The notes: generated by a model from the sequence alone, not told the origin. Shown: positions 8,695-17,492, numbered from the stretch's first letter. The stretch is DNA of 64,000 bases from Streptomyces rimosus subsp. rimosus (GCF_000720725.1 NZ_JOCQ01000005.1:62001-126000), one strand, 5' to 3'. Program-made: numbers and translations.

Positions 8695-9069
8695 TCACGG
8701 TTCATCGGCTGCCGGCTTCGCCAGGTAATTCCGGTTGTCCTCGATGAGGTGGTCGAGCGCGGACCTGGCAGCGGCGAGGCCGTCCATGGCCGAGGAGAGC
8801 CGGGCTCGCTCACGGTTCATGATCGCCAGTGCGTGCCGCGCTTTGTGCCTGCTGGGCTCCGCCATGCAAGGAACCATCTCGGCGATGGTGGCGCTGGACA
8901 TGCCTGCGGCCAGGAACGCCTGGATGAGGTGCACCCTCCGGACGTGATCGTCATCGTAGTGACGCTGTCCGCTGGGAGAGCGTGAACTGACGAGCAGGCC
9001 CTGGTCCTCGTAGTAACGCAGCGACCGACGGCTGACTCCCGTCCGAGCGGACAGTTCACCGATCCGCAT
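8695..9069 (-). CDS. MerR-family transcriptional regulator
   Basis: 124 residues. The N-terminal winged helix-turn-helix is classic MerR: MRIGELSARTGVSRRSLRYY, EDQGLLVSSRSPSGQRHYDD, VRRVHLIQAFLAAGMSSATI. It is followed by a coiled-coil dimerisation helix (HKARHALAIMNRERARLSSA) and a short C-terminus lacking the metal-binding cysteines of MerR/CueR/ZntR, so an organic or redox signal is more likely than a metal. It is transcribed divergently from the EthD-like gene, with a long-spacer promoter and dyad between them; it probably controls that gene and itself. Confidence 0.9.
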   Translation of the reverse strand: MRIGELSARTGVSRRSLRYYEDQGLLVSSRSPSGQRHYDDDHVRRVHLIQAFLAAGMSSATIAEMVPCMAEPSRHKARHALAIMNRERARLSSAMDGLAAARSALDHLIEDNRNYLAKPAADEP

Positions 9070-9103
9070 GTCGACTCCTCGTTATGCGCCGGGTCACAGC
9101 GCC

Positions 9104-9135
9104 TTGCCCCTGACATCGATGTGAGCGTTTAGGTT
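9104..9135 (+). promoter_or_regulatory. MerR-type promoter/operator
   Basis: A -35 box TTGCCC (9104-9109) and a -10 box TAGGTT (9130-9135) are separated by 20 bp instead of the usual 17. The spacer carries the near-perfect dyad CTGACAT-CG-ATGTGAG (9110-9125). Over-long spacers with a central dyad are the hallmark of MerR-controlled promoters. It points toward the EthD-like gene at 9214. Confidence 0.75.
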
Positions 9136-9213
9136 AACTCCTGCGGTCGCGCGGCCTGCCGCCCCGGACGTCCGAACGCCGACGCGGCTCTCCGAGAAAG
9201 AAAGAAGAAGCCA

Positions 9214-9549
9214 GTGCTCAAGTTCGCCTTCATGATCAACCGCATCGAGGGAATGTCTTTCGAGGCATTCGTCGAGTACCACAGGGATCGGCACGCCCCG
9301 TTGTTCGCCTCCATTCCCGAGGCGCGGCGCTACGTGAAGAAGTACGCCGTGTCCCACCCGGTGCACGCCGAGAACTACCCGAGCCCGGCCTATGACGGCC
9401 TGACGGAGATCTGGTTCGGCAGCTGGGAGGACCATGACGCCTTTTTCGCCTCCGAGAACTACCGGAAGCTGGTCAACCCGGATGAAGCAAAGTTCATCGA
9501 CCTGAGTTCCGTGGCCGTCATGGTCAGCGAGGAGAAAGTGGTCATCTAG
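9214..9549 (+). CDS. EthD-like ferredoxin-fold protein
   Basis: 111 residues, a single dimeric alpha+beta barrel of the EthD type: KFAFMINRIEGMSFEAFVEY, HRDRHAPLFASIPEARRYVK, GLTEIWFGSWEDHDAFF. Such proteins assist oxidative or cyclisation steps or act as small monooxygenase/isomerase-like enzymes. The GTG start is supported by the purine-rich AGAAAGAAGAAG upstream. It lies behind a MerR-type promoter and divergent from the MerR gene, so it is likely induced by a small molecule. The exact reaction is unknown. Confidence 0.8.
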   Translation: MLKFAFMINRIEGMSFEAFVEYHRDRHAPLFASIPEARRYVKKYAVSHPVHAENYPSPAYDGLTEIWFGSWEDHDAFFASENYRKLVNPDEAKFIDLSSVAVMVSEEKVVI

Positions 9550-9727
9550 CTGCGGTGTTCAGCGTCCGGGCGCAATCCGCAAGGGCGGCCGGCGGCGTGC
9601 GCCTCCCGGTCGCGTACGTGAACCAGTATCGACACCGAGCCGCCCCCGCCACCGCCCTCGCCCCCCGGCACGCCCCCGCCACCCGCTACGCTGGTCAATT
9701 CGCCCACTCCGATGCCGGGAGTGCCGC

Positions 9728-10753
9728 ATGAGCACGTTCTTGCGTCCGTCCGCCGACCGGGCCGTCATCCGCTGCGACCAGTGCCCGGGACGGCCCGTTC
9801 TGGCCACCCACCGGGAGGAGACCGACACCCGCCGCTGCGTACGCTGCCAGGGCGAGCACCGGTGGCTGGCCCAGCCCCACCCCGAGGATCACCTGTGCGC
9901 GGTGTGCCGCAGGGAATGTCCCGGCTGTCAGGCGCCCACCTCCAACGGCGAGCGCTGCCGTGCCTGTCGGGACCGCTGCCGTACCTGCGCCGGACCGTTG
10001 CCGCAGCGTCCCGCGTACGCCTCCGGCGTTACGCATGTCGAGCCCGGCAAGCGCAGGGACCGCCGCCGCAAGTGGGCGCGGACCTACTTCCCGCGCTCCT
10101 GGGACCGGGACCAGTGCGACGCGTGCCAGACTGCGGCGAGTGCGAGAGACCCGCTGCGGGCGGTGTTGGCCGCGCTGCCCGACAAGCTGGTGCTCGCCTG
10201 TGGGGGCGCCGTCCCGCCCGCTGTTGTCGACCTCGTCCACGACGAACTCCAGCGGCATCCCGCCGCCCGGATCGCGGCCCGCGTCGAGCGACGCTGGTGG
10301 CAGGGCTGGGCCGGCCGTCCGCTCAGGCGGGACGGTGACGGGCGCCGTGACGGGTACGGGCCCGACGATGTCGCGGTGTGGCTGCTGACGCCCACCGCCT
10401 GCAACGGCCGGTGCGAGGACGGCTGGTTGCCGGCTCCGCCGGAGCGGCCCGACCGTGACGACGTACCGTGCCCGGTCTGCCGGGGCGGATGGCTGCTGTC
10501 CTCCCGGCGCGACGAGCCCGCCGCGGACGACGAGGGGGCCGAGCCGAAGCCTGCCGCGGCACGCTCGCTCGCCGACGCCGTCAGCTACCGGCCCCCGATC
10601 CAGGAATGCGCCGGCCGCGGCGGCACCTGCGGACGGCCCGTCACCTCCCCGCACACCCAGTGCCCCGAATGCCTCGACTGGCCCTGGTGCGTCTGCGGGC
10701 GCCGCCGCCGCAACCCCGACCGGGCCGCGTGCCCTGCCTGTTCCACGAGTTGA
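9728..10753 (+). CDS. Cysteine-rich multi-zinc-ribbon protein of unknown function
   Basis: 341 residues with many CxxC pairs arranged as successive zinc ribbons: CDQCPGRPVL, CVRCQGEH, CAVCRRECPGC, CRACRDRCRTC in the first ~110 residues, CDACQT near 134, CPVCRGGW near 255 and a C-terminal set CPECLDWPWCVCG...CPAC. Between the ribbon groups (~residues 140-230) is a helical, Arg/Trp-rich segment (PDKLVLACGGAVPPAVVDLV, RRWWQGWAG) that may bind nucleic acid or protein. It resembles conserved actinobacterial hypotheticals also seen in plasmid- or phage-linked regions, but I cannot place it in a named family. No mobile gene is beside it. Confidence 0.65.
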   Translation: MSTFLRPSADRAVIRCDQCPGRPVLATHREETDTRRCVRCQGEHRWLAQPHPEDHLCAVCRRECPGCQAPTSNGERCRACRDRCRTCAGPLPQRPAYASGVTHVEPGKRRDRRRKWARTYFPRSWDRDQCDACQTAASARDPLRAVLAALPDKLVLACGGAVPPAVVDLVHDELQRHPAARIAARVERRWWQGWAGRPLRRDGDGRRDGYGPDDVAVWLLTPTACNGRCEDGWLPAPPERPDRDDVPCPVCRGGWLLSSRRDEPAADDEGAEPKPAAARSLADAVSYRPPIQECAGRGGTCGRPVTSPHTQCPECLDWPWCVCGRRRRNPDRAACPACSTS

Positions 10754-11188
10754 GCGCTGCGGGCCATGCGTTTCCCGTCCGGCGTGACGCCTCTCACGTC
10801 CACCGACGGCACCGATCGAGCCGACCTCGGCGTGCCCGACGGGGCCGCGCCGGGCATGCGTTTCAGCCCTGACAGTTCGCCGTTCCGCGCGTCCTCCGCC
10901 GGGCCGACGGCTTTCCCGCCGCCGCGCGGGACGGCGCCGCACCGCCGGTAACCCCCGTACGGGACGAGGCGATCGCGGCGCCTCCCCGGCCACGGTTTCC
11001 GGCCGCCGGGCACCCCGTACGTCCCTCCCGTCACGCCGCTGCGAAGCGGCTCAAAACCGCTCAAAGCGTATGTTTGGCGGGCATTCGGCCGGGGAGTGAT
11101 CCCCTCGTTCTCAAGATTGTTATCGCGGCGGCCCCCTCGCAACAGGACCACTTCGGCCGCACTTCCCGACCCGGAGGAGAGCTCTTCC
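10754..11188. other. Intergenic region with a short direct repeat
   Basis: About 435 bp with no supported gene. Near the downstream operon lies a direct repeat CTCAAAA (11050-11056) and CTCAAAG (11060-11066), followed immediately by a TATGTT box (11069-11074) ~115 bp before the oxidoreductase start. It could be an activator-binding repeat, but the 10-bp period differs from the 11-bp period of SARP sites. The rest shows nothing. Confidence 0.4.
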
Positions 11189-11686
11189 ATGCTGCCCGCC
11201 ATGGCGCGCCACGACCGTGAACGCTTCCTCGCCGAACCGCGCGTCGGTGTCCTGGGCGTCGTCGACACCAGAAGCGGCGGCCGGGCGCCTCTGATCGTGC
11301 CGGTCTGGTACGGCTACGAGCCCGGCGGCGAGATCGTGGTCGAGACGGGCCGCCAGACCGTCAAGGCCCAACTGCTGCGCTCCGTAGGGCGGTTCAGCCT
11401 CTGCGCGCAGGACGAGGGGCGCCCGTACCGGTTCGTCAGCGTCGAAGGGCCCGTCACGGCGGAGGCCCCGGTGGACCCGGCCGTACGCGAAGCCCTGGCC
11501 CACCGGTACCTGGACGCCGAGGAGGCGCGCGCCTACCTGGCGGCGACCGCGGACCAGCTCAAGGACGACGTCGTCTTCCGCATGCGCCCACAGCGCTGGC
11601 GCAGCGCCGACTTCGCCGCCTTCGCGGCGGACTTCGCCGAGGGGGCCGCCGCCGAGGGCCCCGGCGAGAGCGGCGCCACGGGCTGA
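11189..11686 (+). CDS. PPOX-class flavin/F420-dependent oxidoreductase
   Basis: 165 residues with the split-barrel of the pyridoxamine-5'-phosphate-oxidase-like superfamily: ARHDRERFLAEPRVGVLGVV, PLIVPVWYGYEPGGEIVVET, a ligand-facing RQTVKAQLLRSVGRFSLC and VEGPVTAEAPVD. These proteins bind FMN, F420 or haem and often reduce small unsaturated substrates. The ATG at 11189 has GGAGGAGAG 8 bp upstream; an earlier in-frame GTG lacks a site. It is 67 bp upstream of the adenylation-reductase gene on the same strand, so a tailoring role in that operon is plausible. Confidence 0.75.
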   Translation: MLPAMARHDRERFLAEPRVGVLGVVDTRSGGRAPLIVPVWYGYEPGGEIVVETGRQTVKAQLLRSVGRFSLCAQDEGRPYRFVSVEGPVTAEAPVDPAVREALAHRYLDAEEARAYLAATADQLKDDVVFRMRPQRWRSADFAAFAADFAEGAAAEGPGESGATG

Positions 11687-11753
11687 GCGCGCCCGCCTGC
11701 GCATCGCAGCACCGTACGCACCGTACGAAAGCCGTTGAAGCGAGAGGGACTTG

Positions 11754-14700
11754 ATGACCGACGTCTACGCTCCGATACGCCCGCTGTTCCGGCCCGCGGC
11801 CCAGGCGGCCTCCGGCGCGCCCGCGTCCGGCTACCCCCGGAACAGCCGTATCCAGGAGCTGTTCGAGGCGCAGGCGGCGGCGCGGCCGCACGCCCCGGCG
11901 GCCCGGCACGGGGAACGCACCGTGACCTACGGGCAGCTCGACGCCCGCGCCGACGCCTTGGCGGCGCGCCTGACCGCCTGCGGGGCCCGGCCCGGTGACC
12001 TGATCGGCGTGTGCGGCAGCCGCTCGCTGGAGGCGCTGGTGGCGCTGGTGGGCATCCTCAAGGCCGGCTGCGCGTACGTACCGCTCGACGAGGACCTGCC
12101 ACCGGCCCGGCTGCGGGCCATGGCCGAGGACGCGGGACTGCGGATCGCGGTCACCTTGCCGGGCAGCACCCGCCGGGTGCGCGGCTTACGCGCGTCGGTC
12201 GAGGCCGGCTCCCTCGACCGGCCCGCCGGCCCGGCGGCGCCCCGGACCGGCCCGCCCCACCCCGGCTCCGCCACCGACTGCGCCTACGTGGCGTTCACCT
12301 CCGGTACGACCGGCCGCCCCAAGCCCGTCGCGATCTCCCACCGCGGCGTGGTCCGCCTGGTCCTGTCCGACGCCGAGATACCCCCGCCCGCACCGGGGGA
12401 CGGGGTACTGCACGCCTACGGCCTGTCCTCCGACGCCTCGACGATCGAGATCTGGGGCGCGCTGCTCACCGGCGCCTGCCTGGTGATCGCCGACCGGGAG
12501 GAACTGCTCTCGCCCGCCGCGCTGGAGCGGCTGATCCATGAGCACGGCGTCACCGTGGCGTATCTGACCACGAGCGTCTTCCACCTCGTGGCCCGGACCC
12601 GCCCCGAGGCGCTGGCCCGGCTGCGCTTCGTCTCCGCGGGCGGGGAGGCGATGGACCCGCGCCTGGCGAACGCCGTCCTCGCGGCCTGCCCCGGCACCAC
12701 CGTCGTCAACTTCTACGGCCCGACCGAGAACGCCGTCGTCTCCACCGCCCATGTGCTCAGCCCCCTTCCCGACGACGCGGCACACGTCCCCCTGGGCCGC
12801 CCTTTCGGCGCCTCCACCTGCCACGTCGTACGCCCCGACGGCTCGGCCACGCGGCCGGGGGAGGAGGGGGAGCTGTACGTGGGCGGGGACGGGCTGGCCC
12901 TGGGATACCTCGGCGACCCGCAACTGACCGCCGAACGCTTCGTCTCGCTCTCTGCCGTGGAGCCGGGCGGCCCCCTGTACCGGACCGGCGACCGGGCCGT
13001 ACGGCACGCCGACGGACAGCTGGAGTACCGCGGCCGGGCCGACCGCCAAGTCAAGCTGCGCGGCATACGCATCGAACTCGACGAGATAGAGGCCCGATTA
13101 CGAGCCCACCCCGAGGTCGGTGAAGCAGCCGTCGAAGCCGACTCGGGCTCCCTGACCGCGTACCTCACGGCCACCGCCCCCGGCGGCCTGTTGCCGCTGT
13201 CCGCCTTGCGCGCGTACTGCGCCCAGTGGCTGCCCCCGCAGGCCGTCCCGGAGCTGGTGCCCCTGGACCGCTTCCCGGTGACCAGCGGCGGAAAGACCGA
13301 CCGCGCCCGCCTGAAATCCGCCGCACCCCGTCCGGTCCCGGGCAGCGGCGCCGTAGCGGCGCAGGCCACGGACGAGCCGAAGGCCGAGGGCCTGCTCGGC
13401 GTCCTGGCCGAAGTGTGGCAGCGGGTGCTGCGCGTACGGCCCACGCCCCAGGACGACTTCTTCCTCCTGGGCGGCGACTCCCTGCTCGCCTCGGAGACCG
13501 TCACCCGCACCCTCGCCGTGCTCGGCCTCGACGCCGCCCTCGGCTCCTCGCTCATCAGGGCCCTGCTGGCCGCGCCCACCCTCGAAAGCTTCACCGCCGC
13601 CGTGGACGAGGCCCGGGGCGGCTCCGGCGGGAAAGCGGACGGGCAGCCGGCCGTCGACTTCGTCCGGGAAAGCGAACTCGGCTTCGCCCTCCCGCCCGCC
13701 CAAGGCCCGGCACCGCATCCGCACGACCCGAAGAACGTCCTGCTCACCGGCGCTTCGGGCTTCGTCGGCGGCTTCCTGCTGCACCGACTGCTGCGCGCGA
13801 CGGCCGCCCGCGTCCACTGCCCCGTACGGGCGACGACCCCGGCCCACGCCCGGCAGCGGGTGCACACCGCGCTCTCCCGCTACGGGCTGCACCTCGACGA
13901 GGCCGACTGGCAGCGCGTGGAGTGCTTCCCCGGCGACCTGGCCCAGCCGCGGCTCGGGCTCGACGCCGACCACGCCGAAGCCCTGGCCCGCAGCCTGGAC
14001 CTGGTCGTGCACAACGGCGCGCGGGTCAACTTCCTCTACCCCTACGAGCAGCTGCGCCCGGCCAACGTCGACGGCACCCGCGAGGTCATCCGCATCGCGG
14101 CGCCCCGCCGGGTGCCGGTGCACTTCGTCTCGACCGTCGCCGTCGTCGCCGGATTCGGCACCGCCGGGGTGGGCGAGGTGGACGAGGACCTGCCGCTCGC
14201 CCACGCCGACGGGCTGACGATGGGCTACGCGGAGAGCAAGTGGGTCGCCGAAGGGGTGCTGCGCCACGCGTCCGCGCAGGGGCTGCCGGTGGCCGTGCAC
14301 CGGCCGTACGAGGTGACGGGCGACCGTACGCACGGCGCCTGCAACACCGAGACGGCCATCTGCTCGCTGATCAAGATGATCGCCGAGACCGGGCTGGCCC
14401 CCGACATCGAGCTGCCGATGGACTTCGTCCCCGTCGACCACCTCGCCGAGTCCGTGGTCCACATCGCCACCCGCCGCCGCGCCGACGGCCGGGTGTACCA
14501 CCTGACCAACCCCCGCCCGGCCATGCTGTCCGACCTCCTCGACCGGATGCGCGCCGCGGGGTTCACCCTGCGCGTACTGCCGTACGACCAGTGGGTCGGC
14601 GAGCTGGTGCGGCACGTCGCGGAGAACCCGACGAGCGCCACGGCGCCGTTCGTGTCCCTGTGCGTGGACCGCAGCCGCAACGCCGACATGTCCGTCAAGG

Positions 14701-14927
14701 AGATGTACCTCGCGGGCACCTTCCCCGCCCTGGGGCGGCGCAACGCCGAGGAGGCGCTGGCCGGCAGCGGACTGCACTGCCCGCCGGTCGACGCCACACT
14801 GCTGGACCGGTACCTGGAGTACTTCTTCACCTCCGGCTACCTCACCCGGCCCGAACCCGCACCGGTCCACGGCAAGTCGTACGCCACGCCCCACACCTCC
14901 GCGCCGGGATCGGAGCACACCGTATGA
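11754..14927 (+). CDS. Single-module NRPS: adenylation, carrier, thioester reductase (A-T-R)
   Basis: 1057 residues from ATG 11754 (a TTG directly before is less likely). Adenylation domain ~25-520: KAGCAYVPLD, YVAFTSGTTGRPKPV, NFYGPTENAV, YRTGDRAV, GRADRQVKLRGIRIE and the catalytic Lys514 in SGGKTDRA. Carrier domain with phosphopantetheine Ser576 (LLGGDSLLAS). Reductase domain ~660-1040: NVLLTGASGFVGG for NAD(P)H and Tyr825/Lys829 in GYAESKW. There is no condensation domain, so one acid is activated and reductively released as an aldehyde or alcohol, as in carboxylic acid reductases and Lys2. An Asp (SSDAS) at the amine-anchoring site suggests an alpha-amino acid. Two in-frame TTA codons (12186, 13098) suggest bldA dependence. 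The stop overlaps the P450 start by 4 bp. Confidence 0.9.
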   Translation: MTDVYAPIRPLFRPAAQAASGAPASGYPRNSRIQELFEAQAAARPHAPAARHGERTVTYGQLDARADALAARLTACGARPGDLIGVCGSRSLEALVALVGILKAGCAYVPLDEDLPPARLRAMAEDAGLRIAVTLPGSTRRVRGLRASVEAGSLDRPAGPAAPRTGPPHPGSATDCAYVAFTSGTTGRPKPVAISHRGVVRLVLSDAEIPPPAPGDGVLHAYGLSSDASTIEIWGALLTGACLVIADREELLSPAALERLIHEHGVTVAYLTTSVFHLVARTRPEALARLRFVSAGGEAMDPRLANAVLAACPGTTVVNFYGPTENAVVSTAHVLSPLPDDAAHVPLGRPFGASTCHVVRPDGSATRPGEEGELYVGGDGLALGYLGDPQLTAERFVSLSAVEPGGPLYRTGDRAVRHADGQLEYRGRADRQVKLRGIRIELDEIEARLRAHPEVGEAAVEADSGSLTAYLTATAPGGLLPLSALRAYCAQWLPPQAVPELVPLDRFPVTSGGKTDRARLKSAAPRPVPGSGAVAAQATDEPKAEGLLGVLAEVWQRVLRVRPTPQDDFFLLGGDSLLASETVTRTLAVLGLDAALGSSLIRALLAAPTLESFTAAVDEARGGSGGKADGQPAVDFVRESELGFALPPAQGPAPHPHDPKNVLLTGASGFVGGFLLHRLLRATAARVHCPVRATTPAHARQRVHTALSRYGLHLDEADWQRVECFPGDLAQPRLGLDADHAEALARSLDLVVHNGARVNFLYPYEQLRPANVDGTREVIRIAAPRRVPVHFVSTVAVVAGFGTAGVGEVDEDLPLAHADGLTMGYAESKWVAEGVLRHASAQGLPVAVHRPYEVTGDRTHGACNTETAICSLIKMIAETGLAPDIELPMDFVPVDHLAESVVHIATRRRADGRVYHLTNPRPAMLSDLLDRMRAAGFTLRVLPYDQWVGELVRHVAENPTSATAPFVSLCVDRSRNADMSVKEMYLAGTFPALGRRNAEEALAGSGLHCPPVDATLLDRYLEYFFTSGYLTRPEPAPVHGKSYATPHTSAPGSEHTV

Positions 14928-16138
14928 ACCATCACGAAGCCCTCATACCGGTCCCGGAGGCCGAGCCCGGTACCGCGGGACCGCCGTGCGCCTACGCCCG
15001 CCTGCGGGCCGAGGCACCCGTGGTCAGGGCGCAGCTGCCCAACGGCGAGACGGGCTGGCTGATCAGCCGCTACGAGGACGCGCGCGCCGCGTTCGCCGAC
15101 CCCCGGCTCGTACGGCCGCTGCTGTCGGCCTGGCCGCCCCGGGAGGGGAGCGACGCCCCGCCGCCGTGCCTGCCCACCTTCCTGGAGATGACCGGCGCCC
15201 ACCACGAACGCGTGCGCCGTGCCGTCCTGCCGCTGTTCGGCAGGCGACGGCTCGCCTTCATGGAACCCCGCGTCCGGGCGATGGCGGAGGAACTCCTCGA
15301 CACGATGGTGGCCGGGGCCGACGGGGGAGTGGCGGACCTCGTCGCCTCCTACGCCGAGCCGCTGCCGCTGCGGGTGCTGTGCGCGACCGTCGGCCTGCCG
15401 TACGAGGACCGCGGGATCTACCTGCCGCACACCCTCGCGCTCCTCGGCGCCTCCGGTCTGACGATGGAGGAGGTACTCGCGGCCCTGTACGCGCTGCAGG
15501 ACTATGCGGGCGACCTCATCGCCCGCAAGGAGAAGACGGACGGCGAGGACGAGGACTACATACGGCTGCTGCTGGCACAGGCCCGCCGGCCGGACAGCGG
15601 GATCACCCGCGACGACGTCGTCAGCTTCGTCGTCACCATGCTCATGGCCGGTTACAAGACCAACATCCAGCACACGGGCAATGCGCTGCTCGCGCTGCTC
15701 ACCCGTCCCGAGCAGCTGAAGGCGCTGCGCGAGGCGCCCGAGCGGACCGGCACCGCGGTGGAGGAACTGCTGCGGTACGTCCCGCTCATGAACGCCATCA
15801 ACATCCTCGTCGCCACCGAGGACTTCACCCTCCACGGACAGCACATCCGCGCCGGGGACGCGGTCGTGCCCGTACCGGCGTCCGCCAACCGCGACCCGGA
15901 AGCCTTCGCCGAACCCGACCGCCTCGACCTGACGCGGGCCCCCAACGCGCACCTCGCGTTCGGACACGGCCCCCACGCCTGCACCGGCGGACACCTGACC
16001 CGCATGCAGCTCGGAATCGCCGTCCAGGTGCTGCTGGAACGGCTGCCCGGCATCGAACTGGCCGTCCCGGCGGAGACCATCCCCTGGGACGAATCCACCC
16101 CGCTGCGCGCACCGGCCCGGCTCCCGGTGCGCTGGTGA
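14924..16138 (+). CDS. Cytochrome P450 (first of pair)
   Basis: 404 residues. Haem signature FGHGPHACTGGHL with axial Cys353, I-helix MLMAGYKTNIQ (carrying the usual Thr), K-helix Glu-x-x-Arg in EELLRY, and an early W/R-type C-helix region GAHHERVRR. It belongs to the bacterial class I P450s that need ferredoxin and reductase; neither is encoded nearby. The ATG overlaps the TGA of the A-T-R gene (ATGA), so the two are translationally coupled and the substrate is likely the reduced or carrier-bound product of that synthetase. Confidence 0.92.
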   Translation: MNHHEALIPVPEAEPGTAGPPCAYARLRAEAPVVRAQLPNGETGWLISRYEDARAAFADPRLVRPLLSAWPPREGSDAPPPCLPTFLEMTGAHHERVRRAVLPLFGRRRLAFMEPRVRAMAEELLDTMVAGADGGVADLVASYAEPLPLRVLCATVGLPYEDRGIYLPHTLALLGASGLTMEEVLAALYALQDYAGDLIARKEKTDGEDEDYIRLLLAQARRPDSGITRDDVVSFVVTMLMAGYKTNIQHTGNALLALLTRPEQLKALREAPERTGTAVEELLRYVPLMNAINILVATEDFTLHGQHIRAGDAVVPVPASANRDPEAFAEPDRLDLTRAPNAHLAFGHGPHACTGGHLTRMQLGIAVQVLLERLPGIELAVPAETIPWDESTPLRAPARLPVRW

Positions 16139-16247
16139 GCCTGCCGTACGACCGGTACCGCCGGTCTTCCACCGGCAACGCCGGCCACGACGGTGATGCC
16201 GGCAGCTTCGGCAATTCCGGCCATTCCAGGAAAGAGATCCGCACCAC

Positions 16248-17492
16248 GTGACCACTGAGAACCGAACCGCGCAGCCCCAAGCGTCCGCGCCCGACGGAAC
16301 CCCGTACGACGAGCCCCTTCCGCACTACCCCTTCAGCACCCGGGGCGACCGGCTCGCTCCCGAGCTCGACGAGCTGCGCAGCCGCTGCCCCGTGGCCCGG
16401 GTCAGCACCAACTCCGGTGAGCAGGCGTGGCTGGTGACCGACTACGGGCTGGCCCAGCACGTACTGCGGGACCGTGCGTTCGCCCGCTCCGTCCTGGCCG
16501 AGGCGGACAGCCCCGCCCAGGACGCACCGATCCTCGCGCCCGAACTGCTCGACGCCATGAACCACCTCCAGCAGGCCGGACTGCGCGCCGAAGTGCTCCG
16601 CTCCCTCGGCCGCGACCAGCCCGATCTGCCCGCCGATTGGGTCGCGCGGGTCACCGCCGAAGGGCTGGACGCGATGGTCCGCGAGGGCGCCCCCGGCGAC
16701 CTCCAACGCCATTTCGCGGAGTGGGTCGCCGCCCAGTGCATGTGCCGGCTCCTCGGCCTGCCCTTCGAGGACCGCGCCTGGCTCGCCGAACGGGCGGACC
16801 TGGACCTGACCATGGTCACCCCCACCCCCGGGGAGCTCGCCCGCAACTGGGAGGAGATCCGCGGCTACATGGCCGCGCACATGACCGCCCGCCGCCCCGG
16901 CGCACCACGCGGCCTCGTGGACCGCCTGGCCGACCTCAACGCCGCACACCAAGGGCTGACGGAGCGGCAGCTGTCGAACATCGTGACCGTTCTCTTCGTC
17001 AGCGGCTACGAGGACTTCGCGAGCTTCCTGGGCGTCGCGGCCTTCAACCTGCTCCAGCACCCCGATGCCGTCAGCGCGGTGCGCGCCGAACCGGAGAGCA
17101 TGCCGCAGTGCGTGGAGGAGCTGTTGCGGTGCAGCGTCGTCCTGGGCAACGCGATTCCCCGCTTCGTCACCGCCGACGCGCGGATCGGCCCGTCCCAGGT
17201 CAAAAAGGGCGACATGGTCCTGCTCTCCCTGGACGCGGTCAACTACGACTCCACCGCGTTCCGCGAGCCGAAGACCTTCGACCCCACCCGCTCACCCAAC
17301 CCCCACCTGCGCTTCGGTTACGGCCGTCACCACTGCCCCGGCGCCCACCTGGTCCGCCGTCAGTCCGACATCGCCTTCCGGGGCCTCCTCGACCGCCTAC
17401 CGGACATCCACCTGGCGGTGCCGCCGGCCGAGGTCCCCTGGCTCCCGAACCGCATGGCGATCATGGCGGCCGAGATTCCGGTGGGGTGGTGA
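16248..17492 (+). CDS. Cytochrome P450 (second of pair) with altered I-helix
   Basis: 414 residues. Haem signature FGYGRHHCPGAHL with Cys363, and Glu-x-x-Arg in EELLRC. The I-helix reads LFVSGYEDFASF: the acid is kept, but the conserved oxygen-activating Thr is replaced by Asp. Such replacements occur in P450s that do not perform simple hydroxylation. GTG start with AGGAAAGAG upstream, 109 bp after the first P450. It is probably the last gene of the oxidoreductase/A-T-R/P450/P450 operon, since a converging GntR gene follows at 17531. Confidence 0.9.
   Translation: MTTENRTAQPQASAPDGTPYDEPLPHYPFSTRGDRLAPELDELRSRCPVARVSTNSGEQAWLVTDYGLAQHVLRDRAFARSVLAEADSPAQDAPILAPELLDAMNHLQQAGLRAEVLRSLGRDQPDLPADWVARVTAEGLDAMVREGAPGDLQRHFAEWVAAQCMCRLLGLPFEDRAWLAERADLDLTMVTPTPGELARNWEEIRGYMAAHMTARRPGAPRGLVDRLADLNAAHQGLTERQLSNIVTVLFVSGYEDFASFLGVAAFNLLQHPDAVSAVRAEPESMPQCVEELLRCSVVLGNAIPRFVTADARIGPSQVKKGDMVLLSLDAVNYDSTAFREPKTFDPTRSPNPHLRFGYGRHHCPGAHLVRRQSDIAFRGLLDRLPDIHLAVPPAEVPWLPNRMAIMAAEIPVGW

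Noticed and set aside
6788..8728. 646-codon plus-strand open frame opposite the ATPase regulator and the small membrane protein
   Set aside because: Arg/Gly/Gln-rich shadow spanning several minus-strand genes with real motifs; no domain visible.
11050..11066. Direct repeat considered as a SARP box
   Set aside because: The period is 10 bp rather than 11 and no SARP gene is in the window; kept only as a low-interest finding.
13226..16138. Possible fusion protein reading through the A-T-R gene into the first P450
   Set aside because: The upstream part is the wrong frame of the A-T-R gene; the P450 begins at the ATGA overlap at 14924.
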